Shown here: positions 17,642 to 26,961 of the stretch, in pieces
Layout: every line of letters begins with the position of its first letter
How positions within the stretch are numbered: position 1 is the first letter of the stretch
NCBI RefSeq assembly: GCF_003932855.1
Contig: NZ_RQYZ01000006.1
Span: 62,001-126,000, forward strand
Origin: Tessaracoccus sp. OH4464_COT-324
Lineage (GTDB): Bacteria > Actinomycetota > Actinomycetes > Propionibacteriales > Propionibacteriaceae
Direction of reading: 5' to 3'
DNA: 64,000 nucleotides
Notes under the pieces: generated by a model
Told to the model about the DNA's origin: nothing
Databases searched by the model: none
Seen by the model: only the letters and a program-made list of their open reading frames with translations
Translations under genes and position numbers: made by a program

Positions 17642-19432
17642 ATGAGGTCCGCCTTGAGGCTCGCCCGCACGGCGTGGGGATACGACCGCCTCGGGACCGC
17701 CCTGCTCGTCGCGATCCTGGTGACAGAGAGCTTGTTTGCCTTCGCCCCGGTGCTTGTTTTCGGCTACCTGGTCCAGCATGGCGTGACCGGCAGCTTGTCG
17801 GCCGCGGTGCTGTGGACATTGATCGGCGTGGTGGTTGCCAGCTCCGTCGCGTCCCAAGTGTTGCGCCGGTTCCTCGACGTGCAGAGCGAGCGACTGGGCC
17901 GATTGGTCGGCGGCGAGCTGGATCTGCAGGTTGCGCAGGCTCTAAGCGAGCTGGAGACGCTCGACTGGTTGGTTGAGCCCAAGCTGGGTGCTGCTCTAGC
18001 TAACGCCTTCGGACCCGCTGCTCGCACGACAGAGCTGCACACCGCCTTCTCCGCCACCTTCCGCCTCGTCCTGCTAGAAGCTCAGGCACTTTTCAGCGGC
18101 GTGCTGCTGGTGGTGCTCGACCCGGTGGTGGGTAGCCTGACCACGGTTTGCTACTGGGCGCTGTCGCGGAGGACGACGTCCGAGTACGCCGTGGAGCAGA
18201 GCCAGCTCTACGGCGAAGGAGCGCTGCGCCCTCGCGGGGACTACTTTCGGAACCTGGCGATGTCGGGTGCAGCGCTGAAGGAGATCCGGGTCTTCGGCCT
18301 GGGCGAATGGTTGTCCCAGCACTTCTCGTTCGAGAACGTGCCGACGCCGCTTCCCGCGAGGACAACTCGTGTCACTCTCCAGATCATCGGGCTGGGTTCG
18401 TTGGTCGCCGTCGCGCAAACCTTCTTGTTCGTCCGGTTGGCGCAGGGCACCGTCGACGTGGGCGACCGTGCTGGTGTTCTCATGCTGGCAAGCTCCGCGT
18501 TGGCCGGTCTCATGGGTCTACTCTCGCTCACAATGGACCTGCTCTACCGGCGAGAGGGGCTGCGCCGTCTTCCGGTGATCTTCGAGGTGCTCTCCATCCT
18601 CGGCAGCGATCAGGCGGCTCAGACGCCTTCCTCGCGGGGGACTGAATCCGGCATCCCCGGCGGCGACCTGGTGGTCGATGACGTCTGGTATCGCTATCCG
18701 GGCTCCGATGAGTGGGTGTTGCGAGGCGTGAGCTTCGGTGTGCGCCCAGGGCAGACGGTCGGGATCGTCGGCGTCAACGGTGCAGGCAAGAGCACGCTGG
18801 TCAAGGTCGTGTGCGGCATGCTGGCGCCAGAGAAGGGCCACCTCCAGATGGCGGGCGCGTCCATCGGCGAGGTGGGTCGGACCGCGTGGCAGAGGCGCTT
18901 CGCCGTCGTCCTGCAGCGCTTCGGACGCTACCCGATGACCTTGCGCGAGAATGTCATGCTGGGAAGCCGCAGTTTGCCGCAGGACCTGGCTGGGATCGCG
19001 GAGCGGGCGGGGATCTCGCGCCTCCCGGGCGGAGACATGTCCGAGACGGGGCCGGTCCTATCCAACAAGTTCCCTGGTGGCGTGGAGTTGTCCGGCGGTC
19101 AGTGGCAGCGCGTCGCCGTGGCGCGTGCCCTGGTAGCCACCCAGACGGGAGCGCAGTTCCTGGTCATGGATGAGCCCACCGCAGCCCTGGACCCCCGGGC
19201 CGAGGCACGCTTCTACGATGCTGTGATCGACAGCAGCGACTGCGCCACCCTCCTGATCTCCCACCGTTTCGCCACGGTGCGCAGGGCAGACCTCATCATG
19301 GTGCTCGCGCACGGGAGGATCTCGGAGGCCGGATCTCACCAGGAGCTGATGCGGCGCGGCGGTCTCTACGCCCGGATGTTCACCGAGCAGGCTGCGAAGT
19401 TCGATCTCGACGAGGAATCGCAGGAAAGATGA
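17642..19432 (+). CDS. ABC exporter half-transporter, subunit 1
   Basis: A 596-residue fusion of a membrane domain (about 1-320) and an ATPase domain. Walker A is GVNGAGKST, the signature LSGGQWQRVAVARAL, Walker B FLVMDEPTAALDP, H-loop ISHR. The KEIRVFGL coupling-helix segment is typical of peptide and natural-product exporters of this subfamily. Its stop overlaps the start of subunit 2 (ATGA), so the two form a heterodimer. Both ATP sites keep consensus residues. It lies next to an NRPS adenylation-domain relic, so the ancestral substrate may have been a nonribosomal peptide; the present substrate is unknown. Confidence 0.88.
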   Translation: MRSALRLARTAWGYDRLGTALLVAILVTESLFAFAPVLVFGYLVQHGVTGSLSAAVLWTLIGVVVASSVASQVLRRFLDVQSERLGRLVGGELDLQVAQALSELETLDWLVEPKLGAALANAFGPAARTTELHTAFSATFRLVLLEAQALFSGVLLVVLDPVVGSLTTVCYWALSRRTTSEYAVEQSQLYGEGALRPRGDYFRNLAMSGAALKEIRVFGLGEWLSQHFSFENVPTPLPARTTRVTLQIIGLGSLVAVAQTFLFVRLAQGTVDVGDRAGVLMLASSALAGLMGLLSLTMDLLYRREGLRRLPVIFEVLSILGSDQAAQTPSSRGTESGIPGGDLVVDDVWYRYPGSDEWVLRGVSFGVRPGQTVGIVGVNGAGKSTLVKVVCGMLAPEKGHLQMAGASIGEVGRTAWQRRFAVVLQRFGRYPMTLRENVMLGSRSLPQDLAGIAERAGISRLPGGDMSETGPVLSNKFPGGVELSGGQWQRVAVARALVATQTGAQFLVMDEPTAALDPRAEARFYDAVIDSSDCATLLISHRFATVRRADLIMVLAHGRISEAGSHQELMRRGGLYARMFTEQAAKFDLDEESQER

Positions 19433-21228
19433 AGAAGTTCTTGTCCGGGGTCGGCGTGGCCACGAGACTTTCGTTGCGGGCAGACCGCTGGGGCTCGTGG
19501 CTCACTCTCTTTCTCTTTGCGGTGCGTCCCGCTATGTCGGTAGGTATGTTCTGGCTGTTGGCCGTCCTGGCCGATGCCGCCGTGAACGACGACGGGCAGC
19601 TCACGCTGATGGCCTCCATCGGTGCTGGCGTCCTGGCCTGCATCTCTATGCTGGTCGGCCGCAGCGCGCTGGCCGTCGACACCAAGCTGATTGAGCTCAG
19701 CGATCGACTGCTGGACAAGACACTGTTCGACCTCTGCGTCAGCAAGCTGTCGGTGAAAGACTTTGAGTCCAGCGACGTGTTGGACAAGATGGAGTTCGTC
19801 CGCCAGGAACGACGGCACCTCACCGAGGGGATCGACGTCCTGGCACTGCTCGTCGGCGCGATCGTGCGGCTCACCCTCACCCTGCTGCTCCTGGGCAGTG
19901 TCGACCTGCGGCTGCTGGCGCTTCTGGTGGTGGGCATCGTTGTCGTCCGCATCAATCGGTGGGGGAGCGGCCTGCGTTCTGTCGGCATGGCGCGAGCCTC
20001 CTCCCACCATCGCCGTGCCACGACCATGTGCGACATGGTCAAGGACGAGAGCGTCGCCTTCGAACTACGATCCTTCGGGCATGCTCCGCACCTGCTGGGC
20101 ACGGCCAGGTCCGACTTCAGGGAGTCGCTGCGCCACTCAACCAGCGCCAACCTCAAGGCTGCCCTAGTGGCTGCGCTCGGCTGGCTCATTTTCGGAGCGG
20201 GTTATGCCGCCGCCCTCTACTGGGTCGCTGAGGGCTTCATCGGAGGCCAGATCACCGCCGGAGGAGTCGTCCTCGCGGTCCTCCTAGTGAGTTCCATCAC
20301 CTCGCAGCTGGGTTCCTTGGTCTTCTTCAGCACCGCCCTGATGCGGGTGGCAGCAGTCGGTGAAACATTCGGTGGACTCCTGGAGGCCTCCCACGCTCCG
20401 GCAGGACCTCCCGCTCCCGTCGCCGATCGTGCTCCCCTCGTGTCCAAGACGGGTGAGCGCTGTGGTCTGGAGGTGCGGCACGTCTCCTTCCGCTACCAGG
20501 GGGCCGACCGCCTGGCGCTGGACGACGTTAACCTGACCGTCGCCCCGGGCAGCGTCGTCGCTCTGGTGGGCGAGAACGGTGCAGGGAAGAGCACCCTGGT
20601 CAAGCTTCTGTTGGGGCTCTACGAGCCCGAGGCCGGTTCGATCAAGGTCGCAGGGGCCCCACCCGCCTCCCGACTGGGACAGCGCCAGATCTCGGCGGCG
20701 TTCCAGGACTTCACCAAGTTCGAGTTCCCGCTCCAGGACGTGGTCGGCTGCGGCGATGTGCGCGATCCCACCCCCGGTCGCGTCCTGGACGCTCTGGCGT
20801 CGGTCGATGGCGCGACGCTATTGGATGAGCTTCCAGAAGGTTTGGAAACCAGGTTGGGCTCCTCCTTTCCCGACGGGCGCCAGCTCTCGGGCGGTCAGTG
20901 GCAGAAGACTGCGCTGGCGCGCTCCCTCATGCCGCGTGACGTCGTCTTGCTCGCGCTCGACGAGCCCACGGCCGCCGTCGACCCGCTCAGCGAGGCGCGC
21001 CTACTCGAATCCTACTTCCGGCACGCTCGGGAGCTGGCAGCAGAGCAGGGCACGATCATCATCATCGTCACGCACCGGCTGAACTCGGTTGAGGTCGCCG
21101 ACCTCGTCCTCTACATGGAAGAGGGCCGGGTCGCGGAGAGCGGAACCCACGCCGAACTCATGAGTCTCGGCGGTCGCTACGCGGATCTGTTCAGCACGCA
21201 GAGGAGGGCCTACGCGGATGAAACGTAA
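19429..21228 (+). CDS. ABC exporter half-transporter, subunit 2
   Basis: A 599-residue permease-ATPase fusion that partners the previous protein. The membrane domain (about 1-320) has six predicted helices. The ATPase domain has Walker A GENGAGKST, the signature LSGGQWQKTALARSL, Walker B VLLALDEPTAAVDP and H-loop VTHR. The start overlaps the previous stop by four bases. After this gene come about 550 bases of decayed sequence including an adenylation-domain relic, so a longer biosynthetic operon has probably been lost downstream. Confidence 0.88.
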   Translation: MKKFLSGVGVATRLSLRADRWGSWLTLFLFAVRPAMSVGMFWLLAVLADAAVNDDGQLTLMASIGAGVLACISMLVGRSALAVDTKLIELSDRLLDKTLFDLCVSKLSVKDFESSDVLDKMEFVRQERRHLTEGIDVLALLVGAIVRLTLTLLLLGSVDLRLLALLVVGIVVVRINRWGSGLRSVGMARASSHHRRATTMCDMVKDESVAFELRSFGHAPHLLGTARSDFRESLRHSTSANLKAALVAALGWLIFGAGYAAALYWVAEGFIGGQITAGGVVLAVLLVSSITSQLGSLVFFSTALMRVAAVGETFGGLLEASHAPAGPPAPVADRAPLVSKTGERCGLEVRHVSFRYQGADRLALDDVNLTVAPGSVVALVGENGAGKSTLVKLLLGLYEPEAGSIKVAGAPPASRLGQRQISAAFQDFTKFEFPLQDVVGCGDVRDPTPGRVLDALASVDGATLLDELPEGLETRLGSSFPDGRQLSGGQWQKTALARSLMPRDVVLLALDEPTAAVDPLSEARLLESYFRHARELAAEQGTIIIIVTHRLNSVEVADLVLYMEEGRVAESGTHAELMSLGGRYADLFSTQRRAYADET

Positions 21229-21489
21229 CATCGGCAACGAGATCATCCGCGTCCCGGGGCAGCCCTGACGCTGTCGCCAGCATCGACTGCGGGCGCCTTG
21301 TCCTCCGTGACGGGCTCCACGACATGATCCTCCGCGCCGCGTCACACCTGTCGAAGCAGGTTGGGGGGGGGAGGACGACATGGTGGCGGAGCGAGCCAGT
21401 CGAGGCCCCACGTCGCGTTGGAGGGCCGCTTCGGGCCGTGCGACGACGCCCTCCAGCTGGGCGCACACGACGGCGGCGCCCGCTGCTGC
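21229..21489. other. Decayed spacer downstream of the ABC exporter
   Basis: No intact gene. The sequence contains a run of nine Gs at 21362-21370 and no recognisable domain. Given the adenylation-domain relic directly after it, it may be more of the same lost gene, but too eroded to identify. Confidence 0.4.
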
Positions 21490-21765
21490 GTGAGCCACAC
21501 CTCTCGGGCGGCAGGTGGTGTCCCTAAGGTGGTCCTCGTCGGGCGCGAGGCGCTTCTGAACTGTTTGGCAGGGGCGTCAGGAGAGCTATCCGATCGGACC
21601 TGGCGGCCGGGTGCTATGACATACCAACGCGGGGTTCGACCTCTCTGTGTGGGAGATGCTCGCGCCGCCGCTGCTGGGGTCACGATCGTGATCGGTTCTG
21701 GGGAAGAGGGCCCCGAAAGCCTGGTGCGGGACACTTGCACCAACGACCCCGCAACGCGCGGCTAC
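21490..21765 (+). pseudogene. Relic of an NRPS-type adenylation domain
   Basis: Pieces of one adenylation domain appear in order in two frames. First comes a worn A3 region, HTSRAAGGVPKVVLV, then REALLNCLAGASGELSDRTW. In another frame follows NAGFDLSVWEMLAPPLLG, the A4-type core. Back in the first frame is GVTIVIGSGEEGPESLVRDT. Two frameshifts and an early stop prevent translation, and the catalytic C-terminal part and any carrier or condensation domains are absent. The order and spacing match NRPS adenylation domains. It sits directly after a heterodimeric ABC exporter and is convergent with the dehydrogenase gene. Confidence 0.7.
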
Positions 21766-21782
21766 CCGCGAGCGTGCGCGCC

Positions 21783-24506
21783 TCAGTGGGTTGCCAGGAG
21801 TTCGGCGAGCGTCATGGCGTCCCGGCCGGCCAGCGAGGACAGTTGGGTGCGGCAGGAGAACCCGTCGGCCAGGACGATAGCGCTGGGATGCGCGGCCACG
21901 GCGGGCCCCAAGGCGTTGTCGAACACCTGAACGCTCACCTCGTGGTGGCCACGCTCGACGCCGAAGTTTCCCGCGAGCCCGCAGCAGCCGCCCACCGTCA
22001 CCAGCTGCGCGCCCGTCGCGGCGAGCAACTCGCGATCCGCAGCCCAGCCGATCACCGACGCGTGGTGGCAGTGCGGCTGGGCCACGATGGTATGCCCGCT
22101 CAGATCGGGGGCCACGAAGTCTGGATCGTCGGCGAGGAACTCCGCCAACGTGCGCACCTTGCCCCGCAGCGCGGCGACCGCCGCGTCGTCGGGCAGCAAC
22201 TCCTGCGCGTCGCCGCGCCACACCGCCGTGCAGCTCGGCTCGATCCCGACGATAGGCACGCCCCGCTCGACAAACGGCGCGAGCACCGCTGCGGCGCGCG
22301 CCAGCTGGCGGCGGGCGCCGTCCAGCTGGCCCGTGGAAATCCAGGTGAGCCCGCAGCAGGCGGTCTCGTCGAGCACGACCGGCTCGTAACCCAACCCGGC
22401 AAGCACCTGAACCAGTGCGGCGAAAGCCGTCGACTCGAAACAGTCCGTGAACGAATCCACCCACACCAGCACCCGGCCCTTCTCACCACCCGGACCCCTC
22501 CACCGATGTTCCGAGCGCGCCGAGCGGGCCGCGAAACGTGGAATCTGCCGCCTGCCGTCCACCCCCGCCCCAAACTTCAGCAGCCGCCCGACGGGCGAAG
22601 CGGCCAACAGGTTCACGACGCCGCCCAGCCTGAGCCGCGTCACCAGTCGGCCCCAGCGGGGCAGCCAACCCAGCGAGTAGTGGCTGCGCGGGCGAAGCCG
22701 ACCCTTGTAGCGCTCGTGCGTCACCCGCGCCTTGTAGGCGGCCATGTCGATGCCGGTGGGGCAGTCGCGGGCGCAGCCCTTGCACTGCAGGCACAGCTCC
22801 AGTGCCTCGCTCACCTCCGGGGAACGCCAGCCGGCCGAGATGATGGAGCCGTTCACCATCTCCTGCAGCACCCGGGCGCGACCCCGCGTCGAATCCTTCT
22901 GCTCTCGGGTGGCCTGGAAGCTGGGGCACATCACGCCCCCCGCCGACGTGTTGTCGGCCAGGCACTTGCCCACCCCCGAACACTGGTGCACGGCAGCCAC
23001 GAAGTCGGGATCGGAGACGTTGAGCGGCGACCTGCTCGCCGCCACCATGCGCGCGTCCGCCTCCACCGGTACCGGATCCACCAGGATCCCGGGGTTGAGC
23101 AGATTGTCGGGGTCGAACAGCTGCTTGACCTGGGCGAACAGCCTGAGCGCCTCGTCGGAGTACATGTGCCTGAGCAGCGCCGAGCGGGCCCGACCGTCGC
23201 CGTGCTCACCGCTCATCGAGCCGCCGAAACCCGCCACGATCCGGGCAGCATCCTCGACGAAGGCACGGTAGCGCGCCGCACCGTCGGGAGCGTCGAGAGG
23301 GAAATCGATCCGGCAGTGCACGCAGCCGTCGCCGAAGTGGCCGTAAGGCAGGCCCTGCATCCCGTGCCGGACCAGGCACTCGTCGAAGGCGCGCAGATAG
23401 TTGCCCAGCTGCTCCGGCGGCACCGCCGCATCCTCCCACCCCGGGTAGGCGGGCTTGGCCAGCGACACCCCGGCCAGGCCCGCGCCGTCCGCGCGCAGCT
23501 GCCACAGGCGCTTGGCCCGCTCCGGGTCGTCCACCACCCAGCCGTCCAGGCACCGGGCCTCAGCCAGCAGAGCCTCGGCGCGGGCGCGCACCTCCTGGGC
23601 CTCCGCACCCACCAGCTCCAGGAACATCCAGCCGTCGCCCGCGGGCAGCTCCCCCACGTGCTCGGGGCCCAGCTTCCGCTCCACCACGGCCATGATGCGC
23701 CGGTCCAGCCCCTCGCACGCCGTGGGCCGGAACCGCAGCAGGCGGGAGATGTCGTCGCCGGCGTGCGCCATCGTCGGATACCCCAACGCCACCATGATCC
23801 GCTCGGGGGCGTCCGCCACGAGCCGCACCGTGGCCCGGGTGATGACGCCCAGCGTGCCCTCCGAACCCGCGAAGAACTTGGCGACGTCGAATCCGTTCTC
23901 GGGCAGCAGGTGCTCCAGCGAGTAGCCGGAAACCTGCCTGGTGAACCGGCCGAACTCGGTGCGGATGATGCCCAGGTTGGCGGCCACCAGGGAGCGCAGC
24001 TCGGGGAAGTCGTCAACGCCGAGCGTGCGCAGCTCGCCCCTGCCGTCAACGATCTCCAGCTCGACGACGTTGTCCGCCATGCGCCCATAGCCCAGCGCGC
24101 GCGGGCCGCACGCGTTGTTGCCGATCATGCCACCCACGGTGCAGCGCGACGACGTGGACGGGTCCGGCCCGAGACGCAGCCCGAACGGCCTGGCGGCGCG
24201 CTGCAGCACGTCTTGCACCACGCCCGGGTCGATCACTGCGGTGCGGTTGGCGGCGTCGATCGCGTGGATGCGTGTCAAATGCCGGGAGGCGTCGATGATC
24301 AATCCGGTGCCGACGGCGTTGCCCGCGCACGACGTGCCCGCCCCGCGCATCGTGATGGGTGTCTTCTTCCGCAGCGCCCACCGCACCGCATCGATCAGTT
24401 CCTCGGTGGTGCGGGGCACGATGACCCCAGCGGGCTCCACCCGGTACAGGGAGCCGTCGGAGGTGTACAGCGCTCGGGTCAGCGCGGAGGAATCGACGAA
24501 GGGCAC
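21783..24506 (-). CDS. FAD-linked oxidase fused to Fe-S subunit (D-lactate/glycolate dehydrogenase type)
   Basis: A 907-residue fusion. The N-terminal half is a PCMH-type FAD domain: RGAGTSCAGNAVG, then GPDPSTSSRCTVGGMIGNNA, followed by an oxidase C-terminal domain with GHFGDGCVHCRID and GSMSGEHGDG. The C-terminal half has ferredoxin-like clusters (CSGVGKC, and CLQCKGCARDCPTGID) and CCG repeats (DETACCGLTW, TVGGCCGLAGNFG). Such single-chain enzymes oxidise D-lactate or another 2-hydroxyacid and pass electrons to the quinone pool or a flavoprotein. The start is GTG 24506. A MarR gene ends seven bases upstream on the same strand and may control it. Exact substrate uncertain. Confidence 0.85.
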   Translation of the reverse strand: MPFVDSSALTRALYTSDGSLYRVEPAGVIVPRTTEELIDAVRWALRKKTPITMRGAGTSCAGNAVGTGLIIDASRHLTRIHAIDAANRTAVIDPGVVQDVLQRAARPFGLRLGPDPSTSSRCTVGGMIGNNACGPRALGYGRMADNVVELEIVDGRGELRTLGVDDFPELRSLVAANLGIIRTEFGRFTRQVSGYSLEHLLPENGFDVAKFFAGSEGTLGVITRATVRLVADAPERIMVALGYPTMAHAGDDISRLLRFRPTACEGLDRRIMAVVERKLGPEHVGELPAGDGWMFLELVGAEAQEVRARAEALLAEARCLDGWVVDDPERAKRLWQLRADGAGLAGVSLAKPAYPGWEDAAVPPEQLGNYLRAFDECLVRHGMQGLPYGHFGDGCVHCRIDFPLDAPDGAARYRAFVEDAARIVAGFGGSMSGEHGDGRARSALLRHMYSDEALRLFAQVKQLFDPDNLLNPGILVDPVPVEADARMVAASRSPLNVSDPDFVAAVHQCSGVGKCLADNTSAGGVMCPSFQATREQKDSTRGRARVLQEMVNGSIISAGWRSPEVSEALELCLQCKGCARDCPTGIDMAAYKARVTHERYKGRLRPRSHYSLGWLPRWGRLVTRLRLGGVVNLLAASPVGRLLKFGAGVDGRRQIPRFAARSARSEHRWRGPGGEKGRVLVWVDSFTDCFESTAFAALVQVLAGLGYEPVVLDETACCGLTWISTGQLDGARRQLARAAAVLAPFVERGVPIVGIEPSCTAVWRGDAQELLPDDAAVAALRGKVRTLAEFLADDPDFVAPDLSGHTIVAQPHCHHASVIGWAADRELLAATGAQLVTVGGCCGLAGNFGVERGHHEVSVQVFDNALGPAVAAHPSAIVLADGFSCRTQLSSLAGRDAMTLAELLATH

Positions 24507-24513
24507 GGCACCA

Positions 24514-24999
24514 TTAAATCAACCGGCCGTCGCTCGTTCGCTTCTCGTCCGCGGTGGCGAGCACCGCGGTCATCGCGCGCCCGATGGCCTCGAAATCCTC
24601 TGGGGAGACCGCGTCGACAAAGATTTCTCGGACGGAATCCACGTGCGCCGGCGCCGCCCTGCGCAGCAGCTCGAACCCGGCGTCCGTGAGCACGGCCTGC
24701 ACCCCCCGGCCGTCGGATGGGCACGGCTCGCGATAAACCAGCTTGCGCATCTCCAGCCGGGAGATGGTGTGCGTCAGCCGGGAACGCGAATGGCGCATGC
24801 TCTGGGCCAACTCGCCCATGCGCAGCGCGTGCTCCGGCGCCTCCGAGAGCCGAACAAGCAATTCGTATTCGTCCAGACTCAGTGAGAACTCCGCAAGGGC
24901 AGCGCACATGTAGTCATCAATGCTGGTCTTCGCCAGCAGGTAACTCCGCCAAATGCGCTGCTGGTGCATACTCAACCAGCCGAGTCGGGGTGTCGTCAT
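24514..24999 (-). CDS. MarR-family transcriptional regulator
   Basis: A 161-residue winged-helix regulator. The central DNA-binding part reads LSLDEYELLVRLSEAPEHAL, then MGELAQSMRHSRSRLTHTIS, then RLEMRKLVYREPCPSDGRGV with the usual wing, then LTDAGFELLRRAAPAH. The terminal helices would form the dimer interface. It is the first gene of an operon with the 2-hydroxyacid dehydrogenase, which suggests local control of that gene, perhaps responding to the substrate acid. The ligand cannot be read from sequence. Confidence 0.88.
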   Translation of the reverse strand: MTTPRLGWLSMHQQRIWRSYLLAKTSIDDYMCAALAEFSLSLDEYELLVRLSEAPEHALRMGELAQSMRHSRSRLTHTISRLEMRKLVYREPCPSDGRGVQAVLTDAGFELLRRAAPAHVDSVREIFVDAVSPEDFEAIGRAMTAVLATADEKRTSDGRLI

Positions 25000-25132
25000 A
25001 GTCGGCTAGTTTACAAGGGAGACGAGGACCAACCGACAACGAACACCCGGCCAAACTGGCGGAAACTGACATGGAGGGCCGACGGGCGCTGGGATAGGGT
25101 GAACCGCGTCAGAACCTAGCTTGAGGAGCCCC

Positions 25133-26959
25133 ATGCCCACGTCGATCGACAACTTCGATGCTGCCCCGGACAGCTTCGGCGCACTGTTTCGGAAGCGTGT
25201 CGCGGAGACCCCGAACGATGTGGCGCTCAGCGCCCCCGACTACGCTCCCGGCGCGAACACCTGGACCCCATACACGTGGGCGGAAACCAAGGTGATCGTG
25301 GACGAGATCGCCGCCGGGCTCATCGGACGGGGGCTGCGCCCGGAGGAGCGCGTCGCCATCTGCTCCACCACCCGAATCGAATGGGTGTTCATGGACTACG
25401 GCATCGCGTGTGCGGCCGGCGCCACCACCACCATCTACCCCAACACCGGCCCCGGCGAGGTCAAGTTCATCATCACCGACTCGGGCTCCAAGGTCGTGGT
25501 GGTCGAGGACCGGGCCCAGCTCGACAAGATCATCAACGACGACGACATCACCGACCAGGTGCACACCATCGTCGTGCTGCTGCCCGATGGGGTTGAGCTG
25601 GACGAGCGCGTGCTCAGCTTGGAGCAGCTGCGCGCCGAGGGCCGCGATGTGCTCGCTGAGCGCAGCAGCGTCGTCGACGACGCCATCGCCGCCACCGGCC
25701 GCGACGACCTGGCCACCCTGATCTACACCTCCGGTACCACCGGCCGCCCGAAGGGCGTGCGGCTGCCGCACCGGGTGTGGATCGCGCAGGCGGTGGGCCT
25801 CGTCGAACGTGACCTGATCCGGCCGGGCACCCTCATGTACCTCTGGTTGCCGCTCAGCCACGTGTTCGGCAAGGCGCTGCTCGCCGCGTCGCTGGGCTAC
25901 AACATCCACAACGCGGTGGACGGCCGCATCGACCGCATCGTGCAGGGCCTTGCGGAAACCCGCCCGGGCATCATGTGCGGCGCGCCGCGCATCTTCGAGA
26001 AGGTGCGTGCCGCGGTCATCACCGGCAAGGGTGTGAAGGGCCGCATCTCGCACTGGGCGTTCGCGGTTGGCCGCGACGCCGTCGCCGCGCGCGAGGCTGG
26101 AGAACTACGCGGCCTGCTCAAGGTCAAGTACGCGCTCGCGGAGAAGCTGGTCTTCTCGAAGCTGAAGGCGAAGCTCGGCGGCCGGATGGAGTTCATGATT
26201 TCCGGGTCCGCGCAGCTCAACAAGCAGGTCCAGACCTGGTTCAACTCCGCGGGCATCACCATCATCGAAGGCTACGGCTCCACCGAGACCTCCGCCATCG
26301 CCACCGTGGACCAGCCGCAGAACCCGCGGTTCGGCACCGTCGGCCTGCCCCTGCCGCGGCTGGAGACCAAACTGGCCGACGACGGGGAACTCCTGGTGCG
26401 GGGCCCGTCGGTGTTCTCCGGCTACCACAACCTGCCCGAGGTTACCGCCGAAGCCCTCGATGCCGACGGGTGGTTCCGCACCGGGGACATTGCCGAGATC
26501 GACGATTCCGGACGGGTGCGGATCACCGACCGGAAGAAGGACCTGTTCAAGACCTCCGGCGGCAAGTACGTTTCCCCGCAGAAGGTGGAGGCCGCGCTCA
26601 CCACGAACATCCCGTACATTTCGCAGGCCATCGCCGTCGGTGAGGGACGGAAATACGTGTCGGCGCTCGTCGTGATGGATCCGCAGTTGCTGAAATCCTG
26701 GGCCGAAAAGCGCGGGCTCGCCGATCTGAGTTATGCGGAGCTGAGCCAGCGCCCCGAAATCGCGGCCTCACTCGAAAAGCAGCTCGCCAAAGCCAATTCC
26801 CGGCTGGAGCGGTGGGAAACCGTGAAGAAGTTCGCGATTCTCGACCACGAGCTGACCGTCGAAAATGGTGGAACCACCGCGAATATGAAGATTCGGCGCA
26901 GCATCGTCGCCAAGGAATACCAGGACATCGTGGACGGGCTCTACCCGAAGGAAGACTGA
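25133..26959 (+). CDS. Long-chain acyl-CoA synthetase (FadD15-like AMP-binding enzyme)
   Basis: A 608-residue ANL-family ligase that activates a fatty acid to acyl-AMP and then acyl-CoA. The phosphate loop is IYTSGTTGRPKGV near residue 200. The A5-type motif GYGSTETSA and the hinge region GWFRTGDIAEID then DRKKDLFKTSGGKYVSP are present. The catalytic C-terminal Lys region is seen in NGGTTANMKIRRSIVAKEY. ATG 25133 is chosen because GAGGAG lies just upstream; an in-frame start four codons earlier lacks a site. A double-hotdog thioesterase gene follows two bases after the stop, which may regulate or complete the same acyl-CoA pathway. Confidence 0.9.
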   Translation: MPTSIDNFDAAPDSFGALFRKRVAETPNDVALSAPDYAPGANTWTPYTWAETKVIVDEIAAGLIGRGLRPEERVAICSTTRIEWVFMDYGIACAAGATTTIYPNTGPGEVKFIITDSGSKVVVVEDRAQLDKIINDDDITDQVHTIVVLLPDGVELDERVLSLEQLRAEGRDVLAERSSVVDDAIAATGRDDLATLIYTSGTTGRPKGVRLPHRVWIAQAVGLVERDLIRPGTLMYLWLPLSHVFGKALLAASLGYNIHNAVDGRIDRIVQGLAETRPGIMCGAPRIFEKVRAAVITGKGVKGRISHWAFAVGRDAVAAREAGELRGLLKVKYALAEKLVFSKLKAKLGGRMEFMISGSAQLNKQVQTWFNSAGITIIEGYGSTETSAIATVDQPQNPRFGTVGLPLPRLETKLADDGELLVRGPSVFSGYHNLPEVTAEALDADGWFRTGDIAEIDDSGRVRITDRKKDLFKTSGGKYVSPQKVEAALTTNIPYISQAIAVGEGRKYVSALVVMDPQLLKSWAEKRGLADLSYAELSQRPEIAASLEKQLAKANSRLERWETVKKFAILDHELTVENGGTTANMKIRRSIVAKEYQDIVDGLYPKED

Positions 26960-26961
26960 GC

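Noticed and set aside
21735-24689. Long forward frame (984 codons) across the dehydrogenase gene.
   Set aside because: It is the antisense shadow of a clearly recognisable FAD/Fe-S dehydrogenase in GC-rich DNA; its translation is His/Arg/Gln-rich without domains.
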